The notes under the pieces were generated by a model. That model was given only the letters and a program-made list of their open reading frames with translations, was not told the DNA's origin and ran no database searches. Below, in pieces: positions 21,773 through 30,307 of a DNA stretch of 64,000 nt. Location of the stretch: NCBI GenBank assembly GCA_002370555.1, contig AP014718.1:1860001-1924000 (forward strand), in the 5' to 3' direction. Numbering within the stretch: position 1 is the stretch's first letter; each line of letters opens with the position of its first letter. The DNA is from Arthrobacter sp. Hiyo4. GTDB lineage: Bacteria > Actinomycetota > Actinomycetes > Actinomycetales > Micrococcaceae. Made by a program: the position numbers and the translations under genes.

Positions 21773-22787
21773 TCAGTACCCGCGCACAGAGGTTGCGATG
21801 ACGGTCACCGCATGTTCAACGGCATAAACGGGATCACGCGAAAGGCCCTTGACCTGGGCATCGGCCTCCGCGGTGGCCTGGATGGAGCGGACCAGGCCCT
21901 CCGGGGTCCAGCGGCGCACATCGCGCTGGGCCTGCTCCACGAGCCAGGGCTGCATGCCCAGTTCCCGTGCGATCTGCGCCGGGGATCCATTGGCGCCGGC
22001 AACTTTGGCCACTGTCCGCAGCTTGGCTGCCAATGCCGCAACCAGCGGAACCGGATCAGCCCCGGTGGCCAGCGCGTGGCGAAGGGTGGACAGCGCCAGT
22101 GGACCGTTTCCGGCCATGGCAGCGTCCGCGACCTTGAAGGCCGTGGCCTCAATCCGGCCACCGTAGTAGCGGTCCACCAACTCCGGGGTCACTGCTCCCG
22201 TGGCATCCGCGACCAGTTGGCTGCACGCCGCCGCGAGCTCCGAAAGGTTGGCGCCGACGGCATTCACCAGCGTCTGGACGGCGTTCGAGCTGATCTTGCG
22301 TCCGGCGGCCCTGAATTCCGTTGCCACGAAAGTGGCCTTATCCGCATCCTTCTTCAGGGGCTGGCAGTCAACTACCGGCCAACCGCCGGCCTTGACGGCA
22401 TCGAGGAGCTTCTTGCCGCGGACTCCCCGGCGTGGCGCAGGACGAGCACCGCATCCGGCTCCGGGCGGGCCAGATAGGTCAGTGCGTCGGCCAGGAAGGC
22501 ATCGTTCATGCCTTCAACGCCTTCGACTTCGATCAGTTTGCGCTCACCGAAGAGTGAGGGGCTGACTTGCATGGCGAGGGTCCGGCTTCGTACGTGCCGG
22601 CCATGAGGCGGCTGACTTCCACGTCGGGAAACGCCGTCCGCACCTGGGCACGGACGTGGTCCATGGCACGGATGCCGAGGTATTCCTCCGGTCCGCCTAC
22701 GAGGACGATTTCGGCAGGCGTCACGTCCCGCCAGGTGGCCGTGTTGGACGCCGGAGTCCTGGTACGTGTGGTCTGGGCTGCGGCCAT
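21773..22787 (-). CDS. holA: DNA polymerase III subunit delta, frameshifted
   Basis: Clamp-loader subunit that opens the beta clamp. N-terminal AEIVLVGGPEEYLGIRAMD, then SPSLFGERKLIEVEGVEGM (the beta-binding region), and the C-terminal helical collar domain VNAVGANLSELAAACSQLVA ... VDRYYGGRIEATAFKVADA. Breaks near 22580 and 22425; corrected length is 338 residues. Start ATG 22787. It follows comEC closely, the usual comEA-comEC-holA order, ahead of the convergent rpsT. Confidence 0.92.
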
Positions 22788-22820
22788 GGTGGATTCCTCC
22801 CGGAAATTCTGGTGCAGTGT

Positions 22821-24724
22821 CTAAGCCTGCCACGGTGGGCCGCCGCCACCAAGCCGGGCCCACGCCGGCCTGGCCCGCGCCGGCGCGGCCAGCACCGGGC
22901 CAACCTGGTCCCCAGGCGCCGTTCCAAGAGGTCCAACACCGATTCCGTCCGGGCGTGCAGTACCAGAACACCTCGGAACGCCTGACGCGGCCGGACGGCC
23001 AGCCACACACCGGCGCAGGTCAGCAGGGAGAGCAGCACCATGGTCAGGAGACCGAACGGGCCCTCGGGCCAGGGCAGCGCAGCCCCCGGCAATCCTGCCG
23101 TGATCCGTGCGGTTCCTGCCACTCCGGCGCTGAAGGTGCCTGCCACGCCGATCAGGACGGTGGCCAGCCACGGTGCGGCGACCACCAGCGGAACGGCAGC
23201 CGTTCCCAGCAATGTCACCGGTGCTACCAGCGGAGCAGCCATCAGGTTCGCAAGCAGCGAATACGTGGAAAACTGGGGCTGCAGGAGCACAATCACCGGC
23301 CCGCACAGCAACTGCGCGGAGAGCGGGACGGCCCAGGCCGCGGCTGCCCAGCGGGGAACAACTGCCGGGGTCCAGTCAATCATCCGCCGGCCCAGGACGA
23401 TGATGCCCAGGGTCGCGAGTACCGACAAGAGGAACCCAAAGCTGGTACCGAGGCCGGGGTCGATCAGGAGCAGGCCCATCACGGCGAGGCAGAGGAAACT
23501 GAGTCCGCGGCCCGTCCGGCCGCCTGCCAGCGATGCCACGGCGATTGAACCCATCAGCGCGGCGCGCAGGACACTGGCGTCCGGGCCCACGAGTACCACA
23601 AACATTGCCAGGCCGGTCAGCGCCACTCCTGCCGCGGGGAGCCGGGGCAGGCGAAGGCTGCGTGCAGCGATCAGCAGCGCACCGAGGACCAGGCTGCAGT
23701 TGGCTCCGCTGACCGCTGTCAGGTGGGTCATGCCCACCGTCTTCATCGCCGCATTGAGCCCTTCGTCCAGGGCGCTCGTATCTCCCGTGACCATGCCTGG
23801 GAGGAGACCGGCCGGATCGGCGGCGAGGAAAGACGCTGCGGAAACATACCTGACGCGCAAATCCTTCGCCACGAGCTGCCAGCCCGGGCCTCGGCATCCT
23901 CAACTTCAGTGCCGCTGCCGGAGCCGTTGCCGGTCCCGGAGCCGGCACGGGGTGGCAGGGAGGCTGACAGGACAGCGGTTTCCTGCTGGCCTGCGTCCGG
24001 TGCCTTCAGCTTGCCGGCGGTCCGGACCAGCTGGCCGGGCACCAGGTCTCCCCAGCCCTGCCGCCCACGACCACCACCGGGGCACGGGTGCGGATGACCC
24101 GGCTGCTGACGGTGACCTGCTCCGTCTGCGCCGTTACCGACCACCGTTGGGGCGGCCCCGAAGTTCCCGGGACCGTCATGGCCCGCGGGGATCCGGTGAC
24201 TTCCAGTACGGCCACCACCGAGTTGCCTACGGCTACAGCTTCGGCAAGCGGCCCGTCGTGGCGTTGCGACGAGGAGACGGCCGAATGGGCAGCGGCGGTC
24301 GCGGCCAGCAGCAAGGCAACGGCGGTGGTCATAAGAAAGCTCCGCCGGCCGGCCACGCGCCCCCTGCCGCGGGAGGCCCGGATCAACAGGCACGTGGCAA
24401 CAGCACCAAACAGCAGCACAGCCCACCAACGCCACAGGGTAAGCCAGACGCCGGCCACGGCGGCACTCCAGACAAGGAAGGCGGGCAGCGCCAGTCTGAC
24501 GTCGGTACGCCGGCGCGGCGCGTCCGTTGGGGAGTTCGCGTGCTCCTTGCCCGGAGCTTCGCCCCGACGCGTCCACCCATCCTGCGGAGCTTGTGCCCAC
24601 CGGCCTGGACCCCTGAGCGATTGGCCCCGGCGGGCGTGTCCACGGGAGCCGGGAGGGCTGTGGGATCGCGTTGGCCCTGCACAGCTGAGTCAACAAAGCG
24701 GCTCCACGGGCTGCGCCTGGCCAT
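22821..24724 (-). CDS. comEC: ComEC/Rec2 family DNA-uptake channel protein, frameshifted
   Basis: Polytopic membrane protein that carries transforming DNA across the membrane. The central competence domain is clear: GMVTGDTSALDEGLNAAMKTVGMTHLTAVSGANCSLVLG, then many membrane helices (VAVASLAGGRTGRGLSFLCLAV, GTSFGFLLSVLATLGIIVLG). The N-terminal part has ATCLLIRA and TAVALLLAATAAAH helices and an OB-like segment. Breaks lie near 24490, 24060, 23880 and probably 22950. The exact 3' end is unsure: one frame stops at 22821, another runs on to 22721 inside holA. Whether the strain is naturally competent is unknown; comEA precedes it. Confidence 0.85.
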
Positions 24725-24725
24725 C

Positions 24726-25613
24726 TCAGACGACTACCAGGGGAAGGAGGGTTTCGAGCATCTTGGGACCCACGCCGTCCACGGCGTCGAGTTCCTCGAT
24801 CGATGTGAAGGGGCCGTGTTCCTTTCGCCAGTCCACGATCCGCTGCGCCAGCACGGGCCCAACTTTTGGCAGGGCGTCCAGTTCTTCGACGCCTGCTGTG
24901 TTGAGGTTGACCTTTCCTCCTGTTGACTCGGTTCCGTCGCCGCCTTCCCCCTCCCCTCCTGCGCCCGCTGACCCGGACGAACCGGCTGGAATTTCTTCGC
25001 CGACCTGGGGAACGTAGAGCTTCTGTCCGTCCGTCAGCACGGCCGCAAGGTTGAGGCGGTTCAGGTCTGCCGTGGGTGTGCCGCCACCTGCCGCGGCGAC
25101 TGCTTCGTGAACCCGGCTGCCGGCGGGCAACTGCACGACCCCGGCACGGCGACCGACCCGGCCACGTGGATAATGACGGTGCCAGGCGGCGGACTTTCCG
25201 ACGGCAGAACAGGCGGCCCGGCCCCGTGGGGCTCCTGGCCTTGGGTTTCTTCCCCGGAGGCAAGCTGCCCTGGGCGGAGATGTCACTCAGTGGCATGACT
25301 TCGGGCTGGCCGGCGGCCACCTGTATCCAGAACCACCCGCCGCCCAGCACAGCGAATGCGGCGATGAGCAGGGCGACCCGCAGTCCCACTCGCCATCTCA
25401 GCGCCGGTCCCGTCCTGCCTGTACCGGCAGGGGACTCATCAGCAGCCTCCGGAACGGCGTCGTCACCGGAAAGGTGAGCATCGCCGTCGTACTCAAAGAC
25501 CTTTTCGCCGCTGCCGGTGAGCAGAAGCCCCGGGCCGGCTCCGAGCGTGGACTGCAGCCGGTCCCGGGCATGCCGCGCCCCTGGCGTGCTGCTCCAGCGT
25601 CCCGGCGTGACAT
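24726..25613 (-). CDS. comEA: ComEA-type helix-hairpin-helix DNA-binding protein, frameshifted
   Basis: Membrane-anchored DNA receptor that hands DNA to ComEC. After an N-terminal cytoplasmic part there is one membrane segment (VALLIAAFAVLGGGWFWI), then a SLBB-like soluble ligand domain (VVQLPAGSRVHEAVAAAGG ... LNLAAVLTDGQKLYVP), an acidic Gly/Ser linker, and a C-terminal double HhH (VNLNTAGVEELDALPKVGPVLAQRIVDWR ... GVGPKMLETLL). Breaks near 25575 and 25200 separate the N-terminus, anchor and C-terminal half. Its stop is 1 base before the comEC start. Confidence 0.88.
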
Positions 25614-25815
25614 GCTCCCAACGCTAGGGATACAACGCCGCCGGTGACAGGCCGGCCTGCCCTATGTGGAAACCGCTATGTGGACACTGCGGGAAGCTCC
25701 GGCGCAAGGGCAGCCACCGCCCGTTTGGAAGATTCAGGAGGCCAGTGACCGGCGGGGCATGAAGCCGCTAAGATTCGCTTACCTTAGAAGCCCTATGAGT
25801 TAGTTGGTGGGACCA

Positions 25816-26082
25816 ATGCAGCTTGACGAGGTCATCGACGAGTTTCATCAGGCGCTAAATCAGTTTGCCAAAGGCGATCCGGAACCTGTCAAGGCCATTC
25901 TCGCCTGCTTCCTGGACATAGAACACTGGCAGGCCAAGGTCGGAGGAGGCGACAAATTATCGCCTTTTGATCTACGGGTAACGAGCATTTATCGCCTGGA
26001 AGGCGACACCCGGGCACTCGTGCACCGGCACGCAGACCCGATCACCACAACGCAGGCCCCGGACGCCGGCTTGAGAAAATGA
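25816..26082 (+). pseudogene. SnoaL/DUF4440-like protein with an internal deletion
   Basis: An 88-residue ORF. The first 27 residues (DEVIDEFHQALNQFAKGDPEPVKAI) look like the start of a SnoaL-like, NTF2-fold protein. The rest (LDIEHWQAKVGG, LRVTSIYRLEGDT, LVHRHADPITTTQ) looks like the end of the same domain. The middle of the fold, roughly 60 residues in typical relatives, is absent, yet the frame is kept. Either an in-frame deletion remnant or a shortened functional protein; I favour a remnant. It stands alone between comEA and degV, which face away from and toward it. Confidence 0.6.
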
Positions 26083-26098
26083 CAGCCGGGAAAATCCT

Positions 26099-27115
26099 CT
26101 AGGTCGAAACTGCGGGGAGCTCCGGCTCCGGGGCAGGCGGGCCGCTCTCCCCCACGATCACCGCGAGCACGCCAAGTCCCGCGTGAGCTGCCAGGACGGC
26201 GGGCAAAGAGCTGATCTGGGCCGGCGGACAGCTTGGCAGGTCGGCGGACAGCCTGGCTGCCAAAGCTTCTGCCTCAGCCGGATTCCCGAAGTGGTGGACG
26301 GCGAGGCGGGCCTGGCCGCGAGGGCGCGCCGCGGCGTCCGCTGCGGCCAGCTCCTCGAGCCGGGCAACAGCTTTTGCCGCCGATCTGACCTTTTCCAGCG
26401 GTACGATCTTTCCGTGGTCGACGGCAAGGATTGGTTTGATGGCGAACATGGTCCCCATCAGCGACGCGGCCGCGCCGATCCGCCCGCCCCGGCGGAGCTG
26501 TTCCAGGCTGGGCACGTAGAAATAGACCTTGGTTCGCGCGAACTGCTCCGCCGCCGCGGCGGCTACGGCTGTGGCATCACCCCTTCGGCGGCTGCTGCCA
26601 CCGCGGCCTGCACACCCATGCCCAGGGCCATGCCCACAGTGCCGGAGTCGAGGATTTCCACGGGGATGGTCACGCGGCTGGCCGCCAGCCGCGCCGCATC
26701 CGCCGTCCCGGACAAGCCACCGGAAATGTGGATGGAGACCACGCTTTCGTAGCCCAGGCGTTCGGCTGCCAGGAAGACCTGCTCAAACTGTCCGGGTGAC
26801 GGGCGGGACGTCTTGACCGAAGTTCCACTGGCGAGAGCCAGCGCAATGGTTTCGGTGATGTCGTCTTCGCCCTCACCGTAGATTTCAGCGCCCACCATAA
26901 CAGGCATCGGGATGACAGTCAGGCGGCCGTCACCCGCACAGGAATGTACCCAGCCGGCCGGCAGAGCCGAGGCAGAGTCGGTCACCACCGCGGTACGGAC
27001 GACGACGGCGGGCGCCGCCGGACTGCCGGCAGTGGCGTGCCCTGGCGCGGCGCGGGACGGAGGCGGCCAGACGCTCCCGAAGCCAGAGCCACGCAGCGGC
27101 GTCACGGTCGGGCAA
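26099..27115 (-). CDS. DegV family fatty-acid-binding protein, frameshifted
   Basis: DegV/FakB-like proteins bind a fatty acid, in some bacteria for a fatty-acid kinase. RTAVVTDSASALPAGWV opens the domain; SRPSPGQFEQVF, VVSIHISGGLSGTADAARLA and VEILDSGTVGMALGMGV follow; the second half has VPSLEQLRRGGRIGAAASLMG and IKPILAVDHGKIVPLEKVR. The likely start is TTG 27115 with a strong AGGAGG 7 bases upstream. Breaks near 27000 and 26560-26580. I see no kinase partner (FakA) in the window. About 339 codons. Confidence 0.88.
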
Positions 27116-27136
27116 GGGGCGCCTCCTGGTTTAGGG

Positions 27137-27164
27137 CCGGCCGCCGGTTGTGCCCGGCGGCCGG
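27137..27164 (-). terminator. GC-rich hairpin after leuS
   Basis: Perfect 11-bp repeat CCGGCCGCCGG / CCGGCGGCCGG with a 6-base loop, 10 bases after the leuS stop and upstream of degV on the same strand. There is no U tract, so it may act as a weak terminator or mRNA-stabilising stem. Confidence 0.55.
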
Positions 27165-27173
27165 TGCCCCGGC

Positions 27174-29705
27174 CTAGGCCGGGACGATGTTGACCAGTTT
27201 AGGCGCTCGCACGATCACCGTGCGGATGCCACGGCCGTCGAGCGCGCGCTGGACGTTTTCGCTGGCCAGCGCCAGTTCCCGCAGTTCGTCTTCGCCGATC
27301 CCGGGCGAGACTTCGAGGCGGTCACGGACCTTGCCCTGGACCTGGACCACCGCGGTGACGGTCTCCTGGACCAGCAGCTCTTCGTCGTGCACCGGCCAGC
27401 CGGCGTTCGCTACTGACGCCGGGTGACCCAGGACGTTCCACATGTCTTCCGCGGTGTACGGCGCGAAGAGGCTCAGGATGACGGCGACGGCTTCCGCCGC
27501 TTCACGGACGGCAGGATCGGCCCCGCCGGCACCGGCGGCTGCATCTATGGTTTTGCGTGTTGCGTTGACCAGCTCCATCAGCTTGGCCACCACCACGTTG
27601 AACTTGTTGGTGTCCAGCAGCGCGGCGGCGTCCGCGATGGTGCGGTGCGTGACGGAGCGCAAGGCACGGTCACCGGCGGTCACATCGGCGCCGGGCTCGC
27701 TGCTGACGTCCTGCGCCAGGCGCCAGGCCCGGGCCAGGAACTTTGCGGAGCCCGAAGGCGAAACGTCCGCCCAGTCGACGTCGTCCTCGGGCGGGGACGC
27801 GAAGATCATGGTCAGCCGAACGGCGTCCACGCCGTACTTGTCCAGCTGCTCGCTGAGGTCAACGCCGTTGCCCAGCGACTTACTCATGGCTTTGCCGCCG
27901 TTGAGGACCTGGCCCTGGTTCAGCAGCGCACTGAAGGGTTCGTCGGCGTCGATCATGCCCAAGTCGTGGATGACCTTGGTAAAGAACCGGGCATACAGCA
28001 GGTGCAGGATGGCGTGCTCCACGCCGCCCACGTACTGGCCGACCGGCATCCACTCGTTGATCTTTGCCGGGTCGAATGGCCCCTCGGTGTACTGCGGGGA
28101 AACAAACCGCAGGAAGTACCAGGACGAATCCACAAAGGTGTCCATGGTGTCGGTATCGCGCTTTGCCGGCCCGTGGCAGTTGGGGCAGTCAACGTTGACC
28201 CAAGCCTCGGCCGCGGCCAGGGGGGACGTACCCTTCGGGGAGAGGTCCTCGCCGCGCAGGTCCGCCGGCAGCCTGACCGGCAGCTGCTCGTCCGGGACGG
28301 GAACCTCGCCGCAGGCAGGGCAGTGGATGATGGGGATGGGCGTGCCCCAGAAACGCTGGCGGCTCAGCAGCCAGTCCCGCAGGCGGAAGTTCACGAACTT
28401 CTCGCCCGTGCCCTGCTTTTCCAGAATGTCGATGGCAGCCGGGATAGCCTCGGTCTTCGGCAACCCATCGAGGATGCCTGAGTTGATCAGGGTGCCCTCA
28501 CCGGAAGTAGCCCTGCCGGAAACACTGGGATCATCTTCACCGGTATCCAGCACCGCGCGGACGGGCAGGTCGAACGTCTTGGCGAAGTCGAGGTCGCGCT
28601 GGTCATGGGCGGGGACGGCCATGATGGCGCCGGTGCCGTAGTCGGCCAGGACGTAGTCAGCTGCCCAGACCGGAAGTTTTTCGCCGTTCAGCGGGTTGAC
28701 CGCGTAGCGGCCGGTGAAGACACCGGTCTTTTCGCGTTCCGTGGACTGGCGTTCAATTTCGGTGAGCGCCTTGACCTGTTCGCGGTAGGCATCCAGGGCG
28801 GCGGCGTGCTCGACGGTGACCAGTTCGACGGCGATCGGCGCGTCGGCAGCAACGACGAAGAACGTTGCACCGTAGAGGGTGTCCGGGCGCGTGGTGAAGA
28901 CGGTGACGTCCTTAGCAGGCTTGCCGCCGTCGGCCTCAATCACGAAGTTGACGTGGGCACCTTCGGAGCGGCCGATCCAGTTCTTCTGCATCGCCAGAAC
29001 CCGCTCGGGCCAGTGGCCCCGAAGTTCGTCCATGTCATCGAGCAGCCGGTCGGCGTACTCAGTGATCTTGAAGTACCACTGGTTCAGGGATTTCTTGGTG
29101 ACGGGGGTGCCGCAGCGTTCGCAGGCACCGTTGACCACCTGTTCATTGGCCAGGACTGTCTGGTCCTTGGGGCACCAGTTGACCGGGGAGTCCTTACGGT
29201 ATGCCAGGCCCCGCTCGTAAAAGCGTTTGAACAGCCACTGGGTCCAGCGGTAGTACTCGGGGTCCGAGGTGTGCACCCGTCGGGACCAGTCCGCGGAGAT
29301 CGCGTAACGCTTGAACGACGCCGCCTGGGTGTCAATGTTGGCGTAGGTCCACTCGCTCGGGTGGGCATTGCGCTTGATGGCCGCGTTTTCGGCCGGCAGG
29401 CCGAAGGAGTCCCAGCCGATCGGGTGCAGGACGTCGAAGCCCTTTTGCCGCAGGTACCGGGCCACAACATCGCCCATGGCAAAAGCCTCGGCGTGGCCCA
29501 TGTGCAGGTCACCCGAGGGGTACGGGAACATGTCCAGCACGTAGCGGCGTTCGCGGGAACCGTCATCCACAGGCGTAAAAACCTTAAGGTCTTCCCACAC
29601 CTGCGGCCACTTGGCCTCCATCGCCGCGAAGCTGTAGGCACCCTCTTCGGGTGTTTCCGCCGCCACTGCTGCTGTTCCGGTCTCTGTCTCCGGCTGAACG
29701 CTCAC
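27174..29705 (-). CDS. leuS: leucyl-tRNA synthetase
   Basis: Charges tRNA-Leu; class I synthetase. HIGH motif as [16 protein letters not shown], editing (CP1) domain with [13 protein letters not shown] and the [10 protein letters not shown] region, zinc-like HCPACGE, KMSKS as [12 protein letters not shown], and the anticodon and C-terminal domains. Start GTG 29705 (SVQPETETG) is chosen over the longer frame to 29795, which would run through the leader hairpin. Intact at about 843 residues, one of the few long genes here without a break. A Leu-codon leader ORF and a terminator hairpin precede it. Confidence 0.96.
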   Translation of the reverse strand: MSVQPETETGTAAVAAETPEEGAYSFAAMEAKWPQVWEDLKVFTPVDDGSRERRYVLDMFPYPSGDLHMGHAEAFAMGDVVARYLRQKGFDVLHPIGWDSFGLPAENAAIKRNAHPSEWTYANIDTQAASFKRYAISADWSRRVHTSDPEYYRWTQWLFKRFYERGLAYRKDSPVNWCPKDQTVLANEQVVNGACERCGTPVTKKSLNQWYFKITEYADRLLDDMDELRGHWPERVLAMQKNWIGRSEGAHVNFVIEADGGKPAKDVTVFTTRPDTLYGATFFVVAADAPIAVELVTVEHAAALDAYREQVKALTEIERQSTEREKTGVFTGRYAVNPLNGEKLPVWAADYVLADYGTGAIMAVPAHDQRDLDFAKTFDLPVRAVLDTGEDDPSVSGRATSGEGTLINSGILDGLPKTEAIPAAIDILEKQGTGEKFVNFRLRDWLLSRQRFWGTPIPIIHCPACGEVPVPDEQLPVRLPADLRGEDLSPKGTSPLAAAEAWVNVDCPNCHGPAKRDTDTMDTFVDSSWYFLRFVSPQYTEGPFDPAKINEWMPVGQYVGGVEHAILHLLYARFFTKVIHDLGMIDADEPFSALLNQGQVLNGGKAMSKSLGNGVDLSEQLDKYGVDAVRLTMIFASPPEDDVDWADVSPSGSAKFLARAWRLAQDVSSEPGADVTAGDRALRSVTHRTIADAAALLDTNKFNVVVAKLMELVNATRKTIDAAAGAGGADPAVREAAEAVAVILSLFAPYTAEDMWNVLGHPASVANAGWPVHDEELLVQETVTAVVQVQGKVRDRLEVSPGIGEDELRELALASENVQRALDGRGIRTVIVRAPKLVNIVPA

Positions 29706-29799
29706 TGCTGCCCTCTTCTGTTCTGTTGTGGCATCGGTGCTGCCACAACGGTCTGATCCCCTCTGCTGCCGGCCCGGAAACATGCCCGGACACACAAAA

Positions 29800-29860
29800 G
29801 CCCCTCTCCATGGAGGGGCAGCCGCACGGCACTCCGGTTGTTTCCGGACACCGGGCGGCT
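29800..29860 (-). terminator. leuS leader attenuator (hairpin plus intrinsic terminator)
   Basis: In the leuS direction, after the leader peptide, a hairpin with outer arms AGCCGC/GCGGCT (29855-29860 and 29820-29825) and inner arms CCGGT/ACCGG is followed at once by GCCCCTC-N6-GAGGGGC (29800-29819) and CTTTTG. The second is a normal intrinsic terminator placed 95 bases before the leuS start with no other minus-strand gene upstream, so it fits an attenuator. No T-box TGGNACC motif is seen. Confidence 0.62.
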
Positions 29861-29885
29861 AGCTAAGCAGAAGGATCGCACGCAT
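29859..29885 (-). CDS. leuS leader peptide
   Basis: Eight-residue ORF MRAILLLS with three successive Leu codons (ctt ctg ctt). Its stop codon overlaps the first hairpin of the leuS leader. This is the arrangement expected for ribosome-stalling attenuation by leucyl-tRNA supply. A TAGGCT box (29897-29902) ends 11 bases before the ATG, so the transcript may start only a few bases upstream. Seen: ORF, codons, hairpins. Inferred: regulation. Confidence 0.58.
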   Translation of the reverse strand: MRAILLLS

Positions 29886-29896
29886 AGGACTACTTT

Positions 29897-29902
29897 AGCC
29901 TA
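29897..29902 (-). promoter_or_regulatory. candidate -10 box for the leuS leader
   Basis: TAGGCT on the minus strand, correctly placed for a near-leaderless transcript of the leuS leader ORF. No clear -35 partner. Confidence 0.35.
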
Positions 29903-30251
29903 CGCACTGCAGGTGGGCAGGCCCAGGCTAAGGGAACGTGCCAGTCCGGGCCGGGCGCAGGGGCGCATGCGGGGTGGTCGAGGGCCTCGAGGATTTCTCC
30001 AGTTCCAGACCGGCGAGATCCTCGTGGCCAGTGCCGGCACCGTCGAAGTGGACAGTGCCGCCGGGCCCATTAGGTAGCCCCGATCTCTTCGCCAAAGTGA
30101 ACCCTGTACCAGGGTGGCTCAAGGGGTAGATTCCACCCTTGCCAAAGCGGCGCAATCGGTCCACAGTGTTGTCAAGTCTGTGGGGAAACTAGACGGTCTC
30201 AGGTCGAGGAGCCTGACATGTATTCTTGGCGTCAACGTCCAGCACAAAGAT
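29903..30251. other. intergenic region between leuS leader and RND cassette
   Basis: About 350 bases with no gene I can support. It should contain the cassette's plus-strand promoter. Short frames here lack conserved features. Confidence 0.5.
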
Positions 30252-30279
30252 GTGATGGACTGAAAATTCCGTCCATCAC
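30252..30279. promoter_or_regulatory. inverted repeat before the RND cassette (possible operator or hairpin)
   Basis: Perfect dyad GTGATGGAC-N10-GTCCATCAC with an AT-rich centre (TGAAAATTCC), ending 28 bases before the GTG start. Size and symmetry suit a dimeric repressor site; it could also fold in the mRNA. No regulator gene is in the cassette. Confidence 0.55.
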
Positions 30280-30307
30280 CACTGCGAAGAATTAACGAGG
30301 CACTGTC

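Noticed and set aside
25770..25800. Partial likeness to a DtxR/IdeR iron box before the SnoaL-like remnant
   Set aside because: Only about 11 or 12 of 19 positions agree and the symmetric arms are 5 bp; no iron gene is nearby.
29706..29900. T-box riboswitch before leuS
   Set aside because: No TGGNACC antiterminator motif or stem I specifier loop could be found; the Leu-codon ORF explains the leader better.
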